DNA of 64,000 nt from Chara braunii (GCA_003427395.1 BFEA01000128.1:1477140-1541139), one strand, 5' to 3'; shown: positions 1-11,240, counted from the stretch's first letter. A program made the numbers and translations. Notes: a model not told the origin generated them from the letters alone.

Positions 1-1
1 G

Positions 2-177
2 ACGGCGGGGAGTGGTCAAGGGTATGGTGGTCGTGGTGAAGGGTCTGGTGGTCGTTGGCGGAGCTATGCACAAGAGACAGTAGGGCATGCAGGCTCCGCT
101 GAGAAGTCTGTCCATGGGCTATCCAAGGTTGTGCCCGTCGTTGACTACGAAGACAAATTTTGGATGTTGGACTGGGT
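2..177 (+). CDS. partial open frame, Gly/Arg-rich, interrupted by a transposon
   Basis: An open frame runs in from the left edge. It starts with a Gly/Arg/Ser-rich stretch and continues into a more ordinary segment ending in FWMLDWV. At 178 a hAT-type element begins; the frame would resume after it at 1158 and stay open to 1245 (VGDVWQVG...). The 8-bp target duplication means the uninterrupted frame joins across the insertion without loss. No family is recognised. It could be a real exon or a chance frame; GT dinucleotides near 1156-1161 would also permit a splice donor there. Confidence 0.3.
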
Positions 178-1149
178 CAGGGTTGTCACGCGGGGATCCC
201 CGGAGCCCAAGTCGGGGTAGGGGTTTCACCCCCGGAACCCCGCCGGGGGGCTACCCGNNNNNNNNNNNNNNNNNNNNNNNNNNNNNNNNNNNNNNNNNNN
301 NNNNNNNNNNNNNNNNNNNNNNNNNNNNNNNNNNNNNNNNNNNNNNNNNNNNNNNNNNNNNNNNNNNNNNNNNNNNNNNNNNNNNNNNNNNNNNNNNNNN
401 NNNNNNNNNNNNNNNNNNNNNNNNNNNNNNNNNNNNNNNNNNNNNNNNNNNNNNNNNNNNNNNNNNNNNNNNNNNNNNNNNNNNNNNNNNNNNNNNNNNN
501 NNNNNNNNNNNNNNNNNNNNNNNNNNNNNNNNNNNNNNNNNNNNNNNNNNNNNNNNNNNNNNNNNNNNNNNNNNNNNNNNNNNNNNNNNNNNNNNNNNNN
601 NNNNNNNNNNNNNNNNNNNNNNNNNNNNNNNNNNNNNNNNNNNNNNNNNNNNNNNNNNNNNNNNNNNNNNNNNNNNNNNNNNNNNNNNNNNNNNNNNNNN
701 NNNNNNNNNNNNNNNNNNNNNNNNNNNNNNNNNNNNNNNNNNNNNNNNNNNNNNNNNNNNNNNNNNNNNNNNNNNNNNNNNNNNNNNNNNNNNNNNNNNN
801 NNNNNNNNNNNNNNNNNNNNNNNNNNNNNNNNNNNNNNNNNNNNNNNNNNNNNNNNNNNNNNNNNNNNNNNNNNNNNNNNNNNNNNNNNNNNNNNNNNNN
901 NNNNNNNNNNNNNNNNNNNNNNNNNNNNNNNNNNNNNNNNNNNNNNNNNNNNNNNNNNNNNNNNNNNNNNNNNNNNNNNNNNNNNNNNNNNNNNNNNNNN
1001 NNNNNNNNNNNNNNNNNNNNNNNNNNNNNNNNNNNNNNNNNNNNNNNNNNNNNNNNNNNNNNNNNNNNNNNNNNNNNGGCCGGAGCCGGGGTTGGGGGCC
1101 CACCCCCGGACCCCCGCCAGGGCCCCGAGGCCGGGGCTCGACAACCTTG
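178..1149. mobile_element. hAT-type non-autonomous element containing an assembly gap
   Basis: The left end reads CAGGGTTGTC and the right end GACAACCTTG, an inverted repeat matching at 9 of 10 positions. The sequence GACTGGGT lies directly before the element (170-177) and directly after it (1150-1157), a perfect 8-bp target-site duplication. An 8-bp duplication and a CAGGG terminus are typical of the hAT superfamily. The visible interior is very GC-rich (runs of CCCCGG); most of it is lost in the gap, so coding capacity cannot be judged. Confidence 0.65.
258..1077. other. assembly gap (820 N)
   Basis: Run of N inside the GC-rich hAT-type element, probably a sequence that was hard to assemble. 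Open frames crossing it are artefacts. Confidence 0.99.
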
Positions 1150-1278
1150 GACTGGGTAGGTGATGTTTGGCAGGTTGGTAGTGGTCTTCTTTTTCATGTC
1201 GTCTTACAAGACCAAATCAGACCAATAGGTGGTATAGCGTCTTGATCAAACAGACAACATCTGGTTGCCACTTTCGAG

Positions 1279-2296
1279 ATGACTATGCTCTTGAACGGCA
1301 AAGGCGAGAGAGTTCCTAATGTCAAACATGTTGCTGTCCGACGGAGAAAACGTTATGGATATGGTAAATCGCTCGTGGATCTGTTCAATCTGGATGCAAA
1401 TCAAGAACTAAAATTGCCCGATCTCGTTCAGGTTTTCAACTTCTTCAGCCGGAACAAGATTCAATGTCACGAAGTCGTGGCTCACAAAGATGACACCATG
1501 ACGGAACCAAAAAGTGTGATGTCAGCAACTGCACTAGGACAATGTTTCGGAGCACTCGAAGGGATATCAGTGCGACCAATTGTAGGTGCCATATCGATTC
1601 ACCCGTCAGTGTCCACGCCGCTTGTCCCGAAAGCCGGACAGATCGCTGCGAAGGGACCTGCTCATGCACAGGTTGTGCCGCCACCGCCGAAGAAGATTCC
1701 GCCAATAGCAGTGAAAGAGCCACTTAGCCAATTGCGCGACATTGTGCATTCCTCGAGCATGTGTGGTGCCACTGTGCAAGGATATGACGAGTCTTTGTAT
1801 TTCGGGGATGTGGGGGAAGGGAGCAATGTAGAGAGTACACAAAGCGAAGAGGAAAAGGAAGGTTCGTAGAAGCAAAGTAGGGAAAGTCACAGAGAGGAAG
1901 AAAAGGATAGTGAAAATACTATTAGCGAGAGGGAAGGTCGTCAATGGAGTGACAAGGTCAGGGATGAAGAGGAAGCACGACACTCACACATTCTTGTGGA
2001 GCTTCATGTCGACCAGGATGACGAGCTCTACGACAACATTCAGGAGCACGAACAGGATCGGCACGAGAACGCTACGCACCACAAAAGCAGTGGAAAAGCT
2101 AGGTAGGAAAGGAAAAAAAGTCTCGGGGAGAAGAAAAGGAAAGGAAGAACTCCTTCATCGCCCCCTGCAATTGTTAGAGATCTCTAGGAGAACAAAAGGA
2201 AAGCTAGGCAGGAGAGAGAAAAGGTCTCAACCAGAAAAGGAGGAAGAAAGAGCAACCACAAAAAAAACAAATGCAGCCTCTCCCGGTGGATAAAGT
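1279..2296 (+). pseudogene. decayed unknown ORF, acidic/basic low-complexity half
   Basis: One frame begins at an ATG (1279) and stays open for 196 codons. It then continues in the same frame through three TAG stops (1867, about 2104, about 2185) to a TAA at about 2294. The first part is mixed in composition, with a Pro-rich PPPPKKIPP stretch; the later part is Glu/Lys/Arg-rich. All three early stops are TAG and lie in E/K/Q-rich context, as expected if CAG (Gln) codons mutated by C to T. No domain is recognised. The frame at 2462-3190 probably belongs to the same relic after frameshifts. Confidence 0.4.
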
Positions 2297-2461
2297 AATC
2301 CAACGTACTCGCGACACAAAAGTTGCTACCAAACAAAAGCCGATGCGGAAAAAAAGAGCAGCAAAGGGCGTTACAATGGATAAGACGGTTGTTTTCCCCG
2401 CGTCAAACAGTCACAGTCGGGCGACAAGGCAAAAGGCAAGATTGTTACATGATCATCAAGA

Positions 2462-3190
2462 TTGCAACTATCGCCAAGTGAGTCAGCGACTTTGCATCTC
2501 GGGAAAGGCTTCTTTCTGGACTTCAATACTGACGGTACCCAGAAGAGCGAGATACAGTTCATCACCGTTGAATTCCAAAAATTTATAGATATCCCAAATG
2601 AGGAATTTAGATATAATCAGAGACTCCTCGACCAAAATCACATTGATGAGATTTATGAAGGAATTGTGACATCAGGTGAAGCGGCCATTCGAGAAAGGAC
2701 AACAAGCAGGATAAGGTTGAGCACATGTTAACTGTATTAGAAACCAGTCACCGTTGAATTCCAAAAATTTATGGATACTCTAAATGAGGAATTTATATAT
2801 AATTAGAGATTCATCGACCAAAATCACATTGATGAGATTTATGAAGCAAAGGTGACATCAGGTGAAGCGGTCATTCCAGAAAGGACAACAGGCAGGACAA
2901 GGTTGAACACATGTCTGTTGTATGAGAAACCACTACTATTGGTGGTGACACTTCATGACCAACTGCATATAGACTTATCGGGTAAGGTTATGCGACCAAG
3001 AAGGGTTACTCCTGATGATTTTTACAAGAAACCACTGGATAAATACTTCTGGTACACCCTCAGCACTGCTCGCAATCTTTGTGGATGTTGCAAACTGGAT
3101 CCAGCCCAAATTTGGTCAGGAAGAGAACCTACAACTGTACCCAGCCCTAACTGCAAAAAAAAAATATGGCCAGCTGTCCAAACCGTATAA
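2462..3190 (+). pseudogene. decayed unknown ORF, second half, with in-frame duplication
   Basis: The frame encodes a segment that includes NQRLLDQNHIDEIYEG and later DDFYKKPLDKYFWYTLS. Stops (TAA, two TAG) lie between the two copies of a 186-bp duplication. The residue pattern, a short NQR..D..HIDEI helix region followed later by DKYFWY, vaguely recalls ParB/sulfiredoxin-like proteins, but this is a weak impression. No start codon is convincing. It ends in non-coding sequence near 3150. Confidence 0.35.
2562..2933 (+). repeat. 186-bp tandem duplication, two copies
   Basis: Copy 1 is 2562-2747 and copy 2 is 2748-2933. Both open with TCACCGTTGAATTCCAAAAA and both contain ACCAAAATCACATTGATGAG. 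The period is 62 codons, so the duplication kept the reading frame of the relic it lies in. Confidence 0.9.
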
Positions 3191-3702
3191 TGTTTTTTTG
3201 CAGATTTTTCGAACTGCACCCGACCCGCCCAGGAACCTGAAAAAATGCCCAACAACACCCAGCTGGACCAGGACCCAATTTTACACCACCGCGGCCGCCC
3301 AGACCCATTCTGGACCGCCATGAGACTTTTTTTTTATGTGAAACGTCTATATGGCTCTTTTTTTTTATTAATTCAAGGAACACATCCATCACATGATTGC
3401 AAACATGCGAAAGGAAGACTCCACTTATCTCTACAGTTAGCAATTGGGAAAATTTTCAATGAAGTTCCACACACAAATTGCAAGAACCAACAACATATTG
3501 AAAAAAAACTGATAATCATAATATTTCAAAAGTGATGATGAAAGGTGCATTCACAAATCCGAATTAAAATAGTCTGATAATAAAAAATATTTCGGAAATA
3601 TTGATAGCATCTACGGAAGCAGCATCAGCGGGACTGAACTAGTACTACAGCCACAATAATCAGATATTGCTAGGTTCCTGAAAGTACTAATTTCTAACTG
3701 TG
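3191..3702. other. no gene seen; degenerate spacer
   Basis: Contains C-rich sequence (3220-3320) then AT-rich sequence with homopolymer runs. It may include the 3' end of the hAT element on its right, but I could not find paired terminal repeats. Confidence 0.5.
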
Positions 3703-5909
3703 CTAGACGATCCTCCTCAAATCTTTATTAGATCTCAAAAAAATAACGTCATTGATGATCGAAGGATTGAGGTCATTCCTCTTTTTTGTGATGGTATTCC
3801 CAGCATCAGAAAAGTTACACTCGCTCTTTGAACTTGAGGTCGGCACAGAGAGAACGGAACGGGCTGCACGCGCCATGATTGGCAAAGGGGGCAGCAACAG
3901 TTGTTTCTCTGCAGTTTTCACTGCAGTGCCCTTTGCGTTCCACCAAGGCAAGATGTCGAATGTCCACTTTTCATCCTTAGTTCATTTCAAATTGAAGTAA
4001 ACTTTCACTTCTTTCTCAATCCGCTCGTTTAGCGTGTCAACAACATCAACAGGATGATCAGGAACATTATCTTCTTCGTCTGAGCTCAACATAGCGAGCA
4101 TGTCAGGCAAAGGTCGTCTTCTTTTGTGTGGTCGTTCACTTCGAGGTTCAAGTTCTGCTGTTTCGGACAACTCCGGGTCTTCAAAACTTCCATCCCCAAC
4201 TTGTTGCATGATTTCCTTCAGGCGGGATTTCCCCTTCCTCACTTGGACAAACGGTATATCAAACAACTCCAATCAGTCCTTTTGGCAAGGATTCAGCAAC
4301 GCTGCAACGATATGCAAATCCTCTAACTTCCACTTGTCTTCCAACGTCTCTTTGATCAACTTCTTTACTTATTTCATTTGCTCCGAGTCGGCAGGGACAA
4401 TGATTTCATTCCCCTTGTCATCAAGACTCATGTGATCTTCTGTGTGAATTGCACAGTGTTCCAGCAGGGCCTGCCGTTCGAAAGCAACTAGATGAAGTGT
4501 TGGTTCAAGAAACTTTTCCAGTTTCAGAGTTGCTTCCTGAAACCGAGTGAGAAAACGAGATAACTCAATCAAAAGATCACGACCAATCTTATCTATGAGA
4601 TACTTTTTATTGACTAACCTGTTCCGAAGAACATTGCCCACTTCATCATAATTCGCTATGACACTATTCAACAACTTCAACAGAGAGTTCCACCTTGTAA
4701 TGTTCTCCTGGTTCAGAGTTGTCTGCATACAGTTTTACTAATTTGCTTGTATGAAAAAACGTATGAGATCTTTGCAACTGTCAATAAGATCGAAAACATC
4801 TGGGGCACTATCATGGAACTTGTAGAAAGGAGCAGATTTGACCCCGCTGCTCGTGGTGGTCGTTTTCGTCAGCACAATCGTCAAGATTGTAGCTATCTTG
4901 TGATCAGCGCAAGGATGCCAACGATAGACACTTCTAATACCCTCAACCCCAGACATGTTGGAACCGCTGTCTGAGCAAACATAGCACAACTCAGGGTCGT
5001 TGCAGCCAAATTCTGCAAGACATTCCCGAAAAGCTTTCAAACAAGGGGGGATGTGTGCGACTCATCATAAAATGCTTTCACCTAAAGAGTTCTGTCAAGC
5101 AGTGCAAAACTTTTATCAATCAAATGAATAGTGACGAATATGAACGAATTCTTTCTCATTGAATCTGTCCAAAGATCGACAGTGAAACCAGCCCAGACCC
5201 TGTCCTCAAAATGATCCAGGACGATCTCTTTGACAAGCTTCCTAATTGCTACAGCGGATGTCATTATCTCATTTTTCACAGTATTTGCCGCTGACAACAA
5301 TCTATCTGCCTTCATCCCTCTACTGCTGGCAACACCTATATCAAGAATTGTTTGAGCAACACTCTGAAATCTAGAATCACAGACCATGGAGAATGGTCTG
5401 AGATCATCGCAACACATTGCAGCAACGGTATTGGTTACTTTTTTTTTTTGTGCGGTTGTCGGTTCCACGGTCGTTGCGAAAAGGCTCATGGCCCCTGCAT
5501 CTGTGTTTTCTACTCGGCACTTGTGGTTATTCAAAGAGCTTGTCTCGTTGGCTGTCGTAAATGCATATACGCTAAAGCACTTCCTACAACCTACATACCC
5601 ATTGCCGTGCATTTTCAAAGGTGCCCCATTACGTACATAAACATGAGCAAACATTTTTCAACAAGGTATTCTGCTCACTTTCTCTTTCTTGAGAATGTAA
5701 TTACAAGCATCCCCTCCTTTCCTTAATCTGTTCTCAATCGTCTTTTCCAATTTTGACAGCTCAGGATTGGAAGACGAGCTATTTTTATCAGCTGAGTCGG
5801 TAAGGACATCGGTCTGCCCAATCAGCTTGTCATGGGGTGCATGATCCAAATCATTTTGACTTGATGTTGCACAACTCCCTTTCGTGTTCATTTTCGAAAG
5901 CACAAGCAA
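3703..5909 (-). pseudogene. BED-finger hAT-family transposase relic
   Basis: Read on the minus strand, one frame carries nearly a whole hAT transposase. In order: a Ser/Asp-rich N-terminus, a BED-type zinc finger near 5560-5600 (C-x2-C then H-x-C), the RNase H-like region with FTVDLWTDSM near 5170, a second catalytic-region block with CSDSGSNM near 4970, a TRWNS block near 4690, and the C-terminal dimerisation domain (LSVPTSSSKSECNFSDAG) at 3951-3703. The frame is broken by TGA at 5658, TAG at 5082, a frameshift near 5041-5060, TAA at 4738, TAA at 4369, TGA at 4273 and TGA at 3982. Sense is resumed in the same frame after each stop. It is therefore an old, non-functional copy. Terminal inverted repeats were not identified. 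Confidence 0.88.
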
Positions 5910-6406
5910 AATGTCTCAAAGCAATAGACACAGAAACAAATCACTCAAAAGAAGTATCATTCACCTAACAAAAAAAATTAAGTTGCTTGCAGCATAGACA
6001 CAGAAGCTAATCACTCAAAAGAGAGAACAAAGATTTACTGAATCAAAGATGCTTGTTACAACATTGCCTCAGACTAAATAAGACTTGAGACAATAGTATA
6101 ACTCGTTAAATAAAATGAGGCTCAATATACTGAAGTCCAACTGGAGTCAGTGATGAGCTTCCCTACGTCCAACCCTGCAAAATAAAACATTGCACCAACG
6201 AAAGAAAATCCTGGATTAGTTGATTTAATATGATATCAATATTAAATCAAACTCAGTTGAGCAAAAGAAGATGACGAACTGCAATATACACATTCATATG
6301 TACATCAACGAAAACTTTTCTTTTTTTTTTAAACCATTTTTATAATATTGAAAAACACTATCTTAACCAAAACACACTTTTCCATCATTATCACTGTATG
6401 TACAGC
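5910..6406. other. AT-rich spacer upstream of the hAT relic
   Basis: No gene is visible. The phrase GACACAGAA(A/G)C(A/T)AATCACTC occurs twice (near 5927 and 5998), an imperfect direct repeat about 70 bp apart. It may hold the 5' untranslated end of the hAT element. Confidence 0.4.
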
Positions 6407-6474
6407 TAGGCTACCAGTCGGGCCGCCCGGATCCTGGGTGGCCAGCCCATGCAAGGACCAGTGAAGGTCCCAGG

Positions 6475-6519
<45 letters not shown>

Positions 6520-6676
6520 TGTTATGCAGAAAAATAAACTGAACAACTTTTGCCTCAAGGTCACATCGAAATTCTTTATCAAATTTAAAAAAAAAAAAAA
6601 AAAAATTAAAATATATTATTTTTATTTTTTTTGGCTCGTCCGGGCAAGTGACCACGGGACACTCTGGTAGCCTAGA
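6407..6676. mobile_element. hAT-type MITE, copy 1
   Basis: The left end is TAGGCTACCAG and the right end CTGGTAGCCTA plus two bases, an 11-bp inverted repeat. TGTACAGC precedes it (6399-6406) and TCTACAGC follows it (6677-6684), an 8-bp target duplication with one mismatch. The interior carries a long A-tract and no coding sequence. A second copy at 20668-20950 shares ends and interior (for example TTATGCAGAAAAATAAACTG) and has its own perfect 8-bp duplication, which fixes the element's limits. Confidence 0.85.
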
Positions 6677-6836
6677 TCTACAGCGAAATTTGCCCCAAAC
6701 ACAACAGTCATGACTGCGAGTTGTATTCGGGTGACGCCGAGATGGTAGCTCATCTCGTGCACATAAAAACTGTTCCGATTTTGTTCATCCTATAGATGGA
6801 CATAGCCTCTTTTTATCTCTCTGCGTGCATGGCTGG

Positions 6837-6839
<3 letters not shown>

Positions 6840-6909
<70 letters not shown>

Positions 6910-6926
6910 GTGCACACACACACACG
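6840..6926. repeat. (CT)n(CA)n microsatellite
   Basis: About 35 bases of CT repeats run directly into CA repeats, interrupted by a few other bases. Confidence 0.97.
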
Positions 6927-8003
6927 TGTAGTAGTGTATCTTTCCATGTTCTAGGGAAAGATTCATTCGATTTTGCTCATCCTATCTATGAAAGTGGTTT
7001 GGGGCCAGCCATGGGGTTGGAGAGTTACGTGTTGGCCAGTGCGGTGCTCATCCTATCAAAGAAAAATGAAGAGTTGTCCAGAGCTTCAAGGGATGTATCT
7101 TTCCACATTAGAGCGGAAGATACATTCTATCTTTCTACGTTCTTGAGGAAGAATGAACAATCTACCCCAAAGAACCTTCCGTTGTAACGTGGAAACATAC
7201 ATCCATGAAAGATAAAGTTGGATGACAGCCAGGAAGATGAGATCACAAACCAGATAGAAGTAAAGCAAAGGGAAGTGGGCTGGAGAGCGGACGTGTGGCA
7301 AACAACAAAGCAAAAACACAAGTAACAAACCAGGACGACAGTCCAGCAAGTAGGAAGGCAATTGGCGAGGCACTCAAGCAAATAGCAACGCAAGACAAGC
7401 AAACAGCAAGGCATGCAAGCAAATAGCGCATGCAAGCTAATAGCAAGGCGACCAAGTAAGAGCCAGATCCCGCTGGAAAAGTGGATTTGAGTAAGTGTCT
7501 GAATGTGGACGTGTTCCACGCAGAGATGCAGAAAAGCAGATCAATCACAATCTTTTGCACATCTCCACAAAAACATCTAGATTCAAACACTTATTCCAAT
7601 CCTCTTTGCCAATGGGATCTCGCCCTAAGCATCAACAAGACAAGCAAGTGGGCAGAGTAACGAACCAGCAGGGAGGCAAGCAAGTTGGCAAGAAGGGAAA
7701 AAAAAGGAAAGCTGGTTGAGGACTCTGTCACGCATCATGTTGTTGACGACTCCGTCACGTGCCGTGGTTGTCACTGGTTGGTTGCTGCCACATTTTACGA
7801 AGTTTTGTATGTCATTGATTGCTGCTACGTGTCATGATGTGCAAGTACGTGTCATGATGTGCAAGACTCTTTCCCATGACGTGGAAGGCAAGAAAGGTAG
7901 TCGATAACCTTTTTTTTCTTTTTTTAAGTAGTCGATAACTTTTGTGGATGTACCTATCCACATCCTACTGAAAGATACATTCATTCTACCTGAATATAAC
8001 TTC
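6927..8003. other. non-coding sequence with GGAAAGATACAT words
   Basis: No gene is visible. GGAAAGATACAT or its complement and close variants recur near 7087, 7110, 7945 and 7968. A degenerate run of CAAGCAAATAGC-like units lies at 7370-7440. Confidence 0.5.
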
Positions 8004-8078
8004 TGCTAGAATGTGGAAAGATACACATGTAGCTCAACAAGCCTAAAAGAAAGGATGGGGGAGCGTGAAAAAAAAAAG
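8004..8078 (+). repeat. inverted repeat arm (partner 8728-8796)
   Basis: The sequence from GTGGAAAGATACAC through AAAAGAAAGGATGGGGGAG to an A-run is repeated in reverse complement at 8728-8796 with only a few mismatches. Confidence 0.8.
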
Positions 8079-8327
8079 GTTTGCTACCTCGTCTTCTTCT
8101 GTGTTTGTGCCATAGACGGGATATAATCTGTCACGGCTACAGCTTACGTCTATAAACAATCGCTCACTTGTAGATAGGTAGTCGAGAGTCATTCCCCTTT
8201 CCGGTTCCTCGCCCCCTTCACTCCCCCCCTCCCCCGTAGCGAGGGGGTTTCTGTCGAACTTGGGTATTATGTTCGTTGTCTTTCACCTATTTCTTCTATC
8301 TCATTCTACTTCCTGCCTAGGTTGATT

Positions 8328-8370
8328 TCTCTCTCTCTCTCTCTCTCTATCTCTCTTTTTTTTTTGCAGC
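8328..8370. repeat. CT-rich microsatellite
   Basis: CT repeat followed by T-run. Flanked by unremarkable sequence with no gene. Confidence 0.9.
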
Positions 8371-8590
8371 TCGTTTCCCCTGTTTCGTAGTCTTTTCTCG
8401 CAGCGGGATGGAAGTCGCTTTTGTCTTGCTTTCCTTAATCGTCTTCCTTGTCCTCTATTATATGGTGCACTCAGATTGCTGCATCATTCTATCTCCTCGT
8501 CCGTGAATTCGTACTTCTTTTGTGATGAGTGAGATCACCTACTACTACAAGAAAGCGGGCAGGCTCGCATTTTCTTTTGTTGTTTATTAT

Positions 8591-8740
8591 AAAAAAAAAA
8601 AAAAAAAAGTTGTCAATAACTTTCGGGAATGTATCTTTCCACGTTCTAGTGGAAGAAGCAGCATACAGGTCTAATGTTTCTTCGGCTAAAATGTGTAAAG
8701 ATACATTCCCCAAAGTTATTGACAATCTTTTTTTTTTTTT
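8591..8740. mobile_element. palindromic fold-back element between an A-run and a T-run
   Basis: Arms at 8609-8642 and about 8693-8727 are reverse complements (GTTGTCAATAACTTT against AAAGTTATTGACAAT, and GAATGTATCTTT against AAAGATACATTC), separated by about 50 bases. The A-run before and T-run after extend the symmetry. No target duplication was found. Confidence 0.7.
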
Positions 8741-8823
8741 CAGACTCCCCCATCCTTTCTTTTGCGCTTGTTTAGCCACGTGTGTATGTTTCCACTGTGC
8801 CTCAACGTACATTTCGCTAGAAT

Positions 8824-8890
8824 GTGGAAAGATACATCCGTGAAAGATGTGTGGAAAGATACATCCGTGAGAGATGTGTGGAAAGATACA
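8824..8890 (+). repeat. 27-bp tandem repeat, 2.5 copies
   Basis: GTGGAAAGATACATCCGTGA begins at 8824 and 8851, and GTGGAAAGATACA at 8878. This is the same word found in the fold-back arms nearby. Confidence 0.9.
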
Positions 8891-8980
8891 GACTTCCCGT
8901 TGTGCTCCAGCCTCCCGTTGTTCCGTCCCTGTCGTGCTGCTGAGATTTTCTTCTCGTCGTGCTCTCTTCATGCCTTTCCC

Positions 8981-8983
<3 letters not shown>

Positions 8984-9045
<62 letters not shown>

Positions 9046-9095
9046 GCACGCACAATCTTTCTCCAACCCTTGCGTGTGCGCAACACTGGAGCAGC

Positions 9096-9154
<59 letters not shown>

Positions 9155-9155
9155 N

Positions 9156-9231
<76 letters not shown>

Positions 9232-9235
9232 TGCT
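8984..9235. repeat. long (CT)n / (GT)n microsatellites
   Basis: A CT tract at about 8984-9043, another from about 9101 to 9215 (with an N at 9155), then a GT tract. Open frames encoding Ser-Leu or Arg-Glu dipeptides here are artefacts. Confidence 0.97.
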
Positions 9236-9939
9236 AGTGTGCAAGTGTGTGCTCTTTGTCTGTCTGCTACCCATCATGGCGGTTGAAAACCCCACGGCCG
9301 AGACAGGGAGCCCGACCAATTACGACGGAGAGCATGCCGTTGGGGAATAACATCATGATGATGGATGAGGTCACCAGAAGTATGGCTACGAGGAAGGCGA
9401 TCACTAAGTTCGGTATAACACATAATATCGGGACCCTCACCCCCCCCCACACAATACTGGGATTATACAAGCAGTAGCACGTAAATGGGGGCCACAAGCA
9501 CGATCCCAAGGAAGAATATGAATAGCATCAACACATTCACGATGACGATCATTCAGTCGAGTGCACCAACCAGTCCAGCAAATAGCGGCTCTTCCCCACC
9601 ATTAACCGAATATGAGGAATGAGAATGAATCTTCCGCAGGAATCATAGGAAGGTACACCACGACGTTCAATCATATAGAAAAGAGGTGTGAGTATGGATC
9701 AAGGAGTTGTAAGATGCAGATGCCGCCACACGCTCGTTAGAGAGAGGTCACTTCCACCGATAGGATGAGTAAAATCCGAATGAATCTTCCACCAGGACGT
9801 GGAAGTATACGTTGCTTTTTAATCGTTCCTTCCTCGTGCAGTCTTTCACAATCACCCCGGCCAAAATACAAACTTATTGGCAAAACTAACACTGACGTCA
9901 TACTAGCATCGCTAAAAACTATCAACTTATCATTTTACT
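9236..9939. other. no gene seen
   Basis: Only short frames. Two phrases near 9645 (GGAAGGTACACCACGACG) and 9795 (ACGTGGAAGTATAC) echo the GGAAAGATACAT family at low similarity. Confidence 0.5.
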
Positions 9940-11240
9940 TTGCCTGATTCTACAAGGCATCGAACGAGATATCGATGTTTTTGTTCCTCGCCACATCCTC
10001 TTTCCCGTCACCTTCACGCATTATCTTTCTCCTCTATCTCCTATCCTACTAACCCAACAACCAAACTAACCCTGCCATGCAACTCGCTTGGGGCTAAAAC
10101 CCCGAAATCGCCTCCTCCCTCGATCAATTCCAGTAAGAATCGAGCGAGCTATGTTTCATTGGTTACGCCCCACTCATCACCCCACCATCTATGTCTTCTC
10201 CGAATGCACCTGGCGCCAATCCCGTTCAGGTTCATTCACCCTTTTTTCACTCGCATCTCCGATTGATGTCAACTGTGCGCTAACCCAAACACCACTAACG
10301 GTGTTAAATGATACAAGCAGCAGGACGATGATCATGGAAGTCGAAATCCGCCAAGGAGCGTGTAGCAACTCACCTGCCGAATTTATCAGCCCCGACAAAT
10401 GGATGGCGCTGAGGCGCGCGACCTATGCACAGCAGTCGGGGCGACTCCGACACCTCGACGAGTAGGAAGGCGCAAGGCTTGCTGCGCAGCCTGCAGCCGT
10501 GAGCCTAGTGAAGCGGGTCCCGGTGCATATCTTGGTGGTAGACTGGTAGTAGTAAATATTCACATGAGAAGTTTGAAGACCGAAGTGGAGAGTAGGAAGG
10601 CGTAAGGCTTGCTGTGCAGCCTGTAGCCGTGAGCCTAGTGAAGCGGGTCCCGGTGCATATCTTGGTGGTAGACTGGTAGTAGTAAATATTCACATGAGAA
10701 GTTTGAAGACCGAAGTGGAGACTGGTTCCATGCGAACTGCCGCTAGGAAAGCTTGCTGCACAACCAACAATGCAGCGGCCTCCCCACTGATGACCAACCC
10801 TTGAGACCCGCTATGCCAAGGACACATTTCCCCGTCTGTGGGGTCTCAACGGGCATGCTCACATTCAAACCTCTTTCAACAGATGGTAAGTGGCGGACTG
10901 TACACTGGCAACGACCCCCACCACCCTCACGCTGCAGCCCCACAGGCTCGCTCGGAATGTTCTCCAATCCGCTTCCACTTTAGGCTATCGACCCTCTCCA
11001 AATGGGAAGCAAGGGAAGCCACGACCACGAACCCCACCACTCTCACGAACGTTGACCTCTTCGGTCTGTGTTTCAATGCCGGTAGGATAAAAGAATTTTG
11101 TCATCACCCCGATCATGCAGGAGTTTCAATGGGCCCACAAAACGAGGCGCATGCTCAAGGTCTTCGAATGCCGGATCGGCTACTCACGTCCAGTGACGTA
11201 GCGACTGAGCCAAACCCGTTGGTCCTGACGTAGGCCTCGG
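9940..11240 (+). repeat. unidentified dispersed repeat, copy 1
   Basis: Resembles 25950-26960 in the same order. Both have a 5' part ending in TCTCnnnCGAATGCACCTG, then the phrase GTAGTA..AAATATTCA.ATGAGAA, then a region with CAC.TTCAAACCTCTT.CA. It is neither coding nor identifiable by its ends. It may be an LTR of another element family. Confidence 0.5.
10461..10720 (+). repeat. 130-bp tandem duplication, two copies
   Basis: Copies at 10461-10590 and 10591-10720. I count three differences, all C in copy 1 and T in copy 2. The distal half of the unit recurs at about 26605-26680. Confidence 0.95.

Noticed and set aside
87-1245. Open frames of 300-360 codons across 258-1077 on both strands
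   Set aside because: They exist only because the run of N contains no stop codon.
3100-3330. C-rich sequence as the paired end of the hAT transposase element
   Set aside because: No matching inverted repeat was found near 5900-6400.
4369-5909. Stop-codon reassignment as explanation of the in-frame stops in the hAT frame
   Set aside because: All three stop types occur, together with a frameshift; ordinary decay is sufficient.
8489-9350. Frames encoding Arg-Glu or Ser-Leu dipeptide repeats
   Set aside because: Translation of CT/GA microsatellites.
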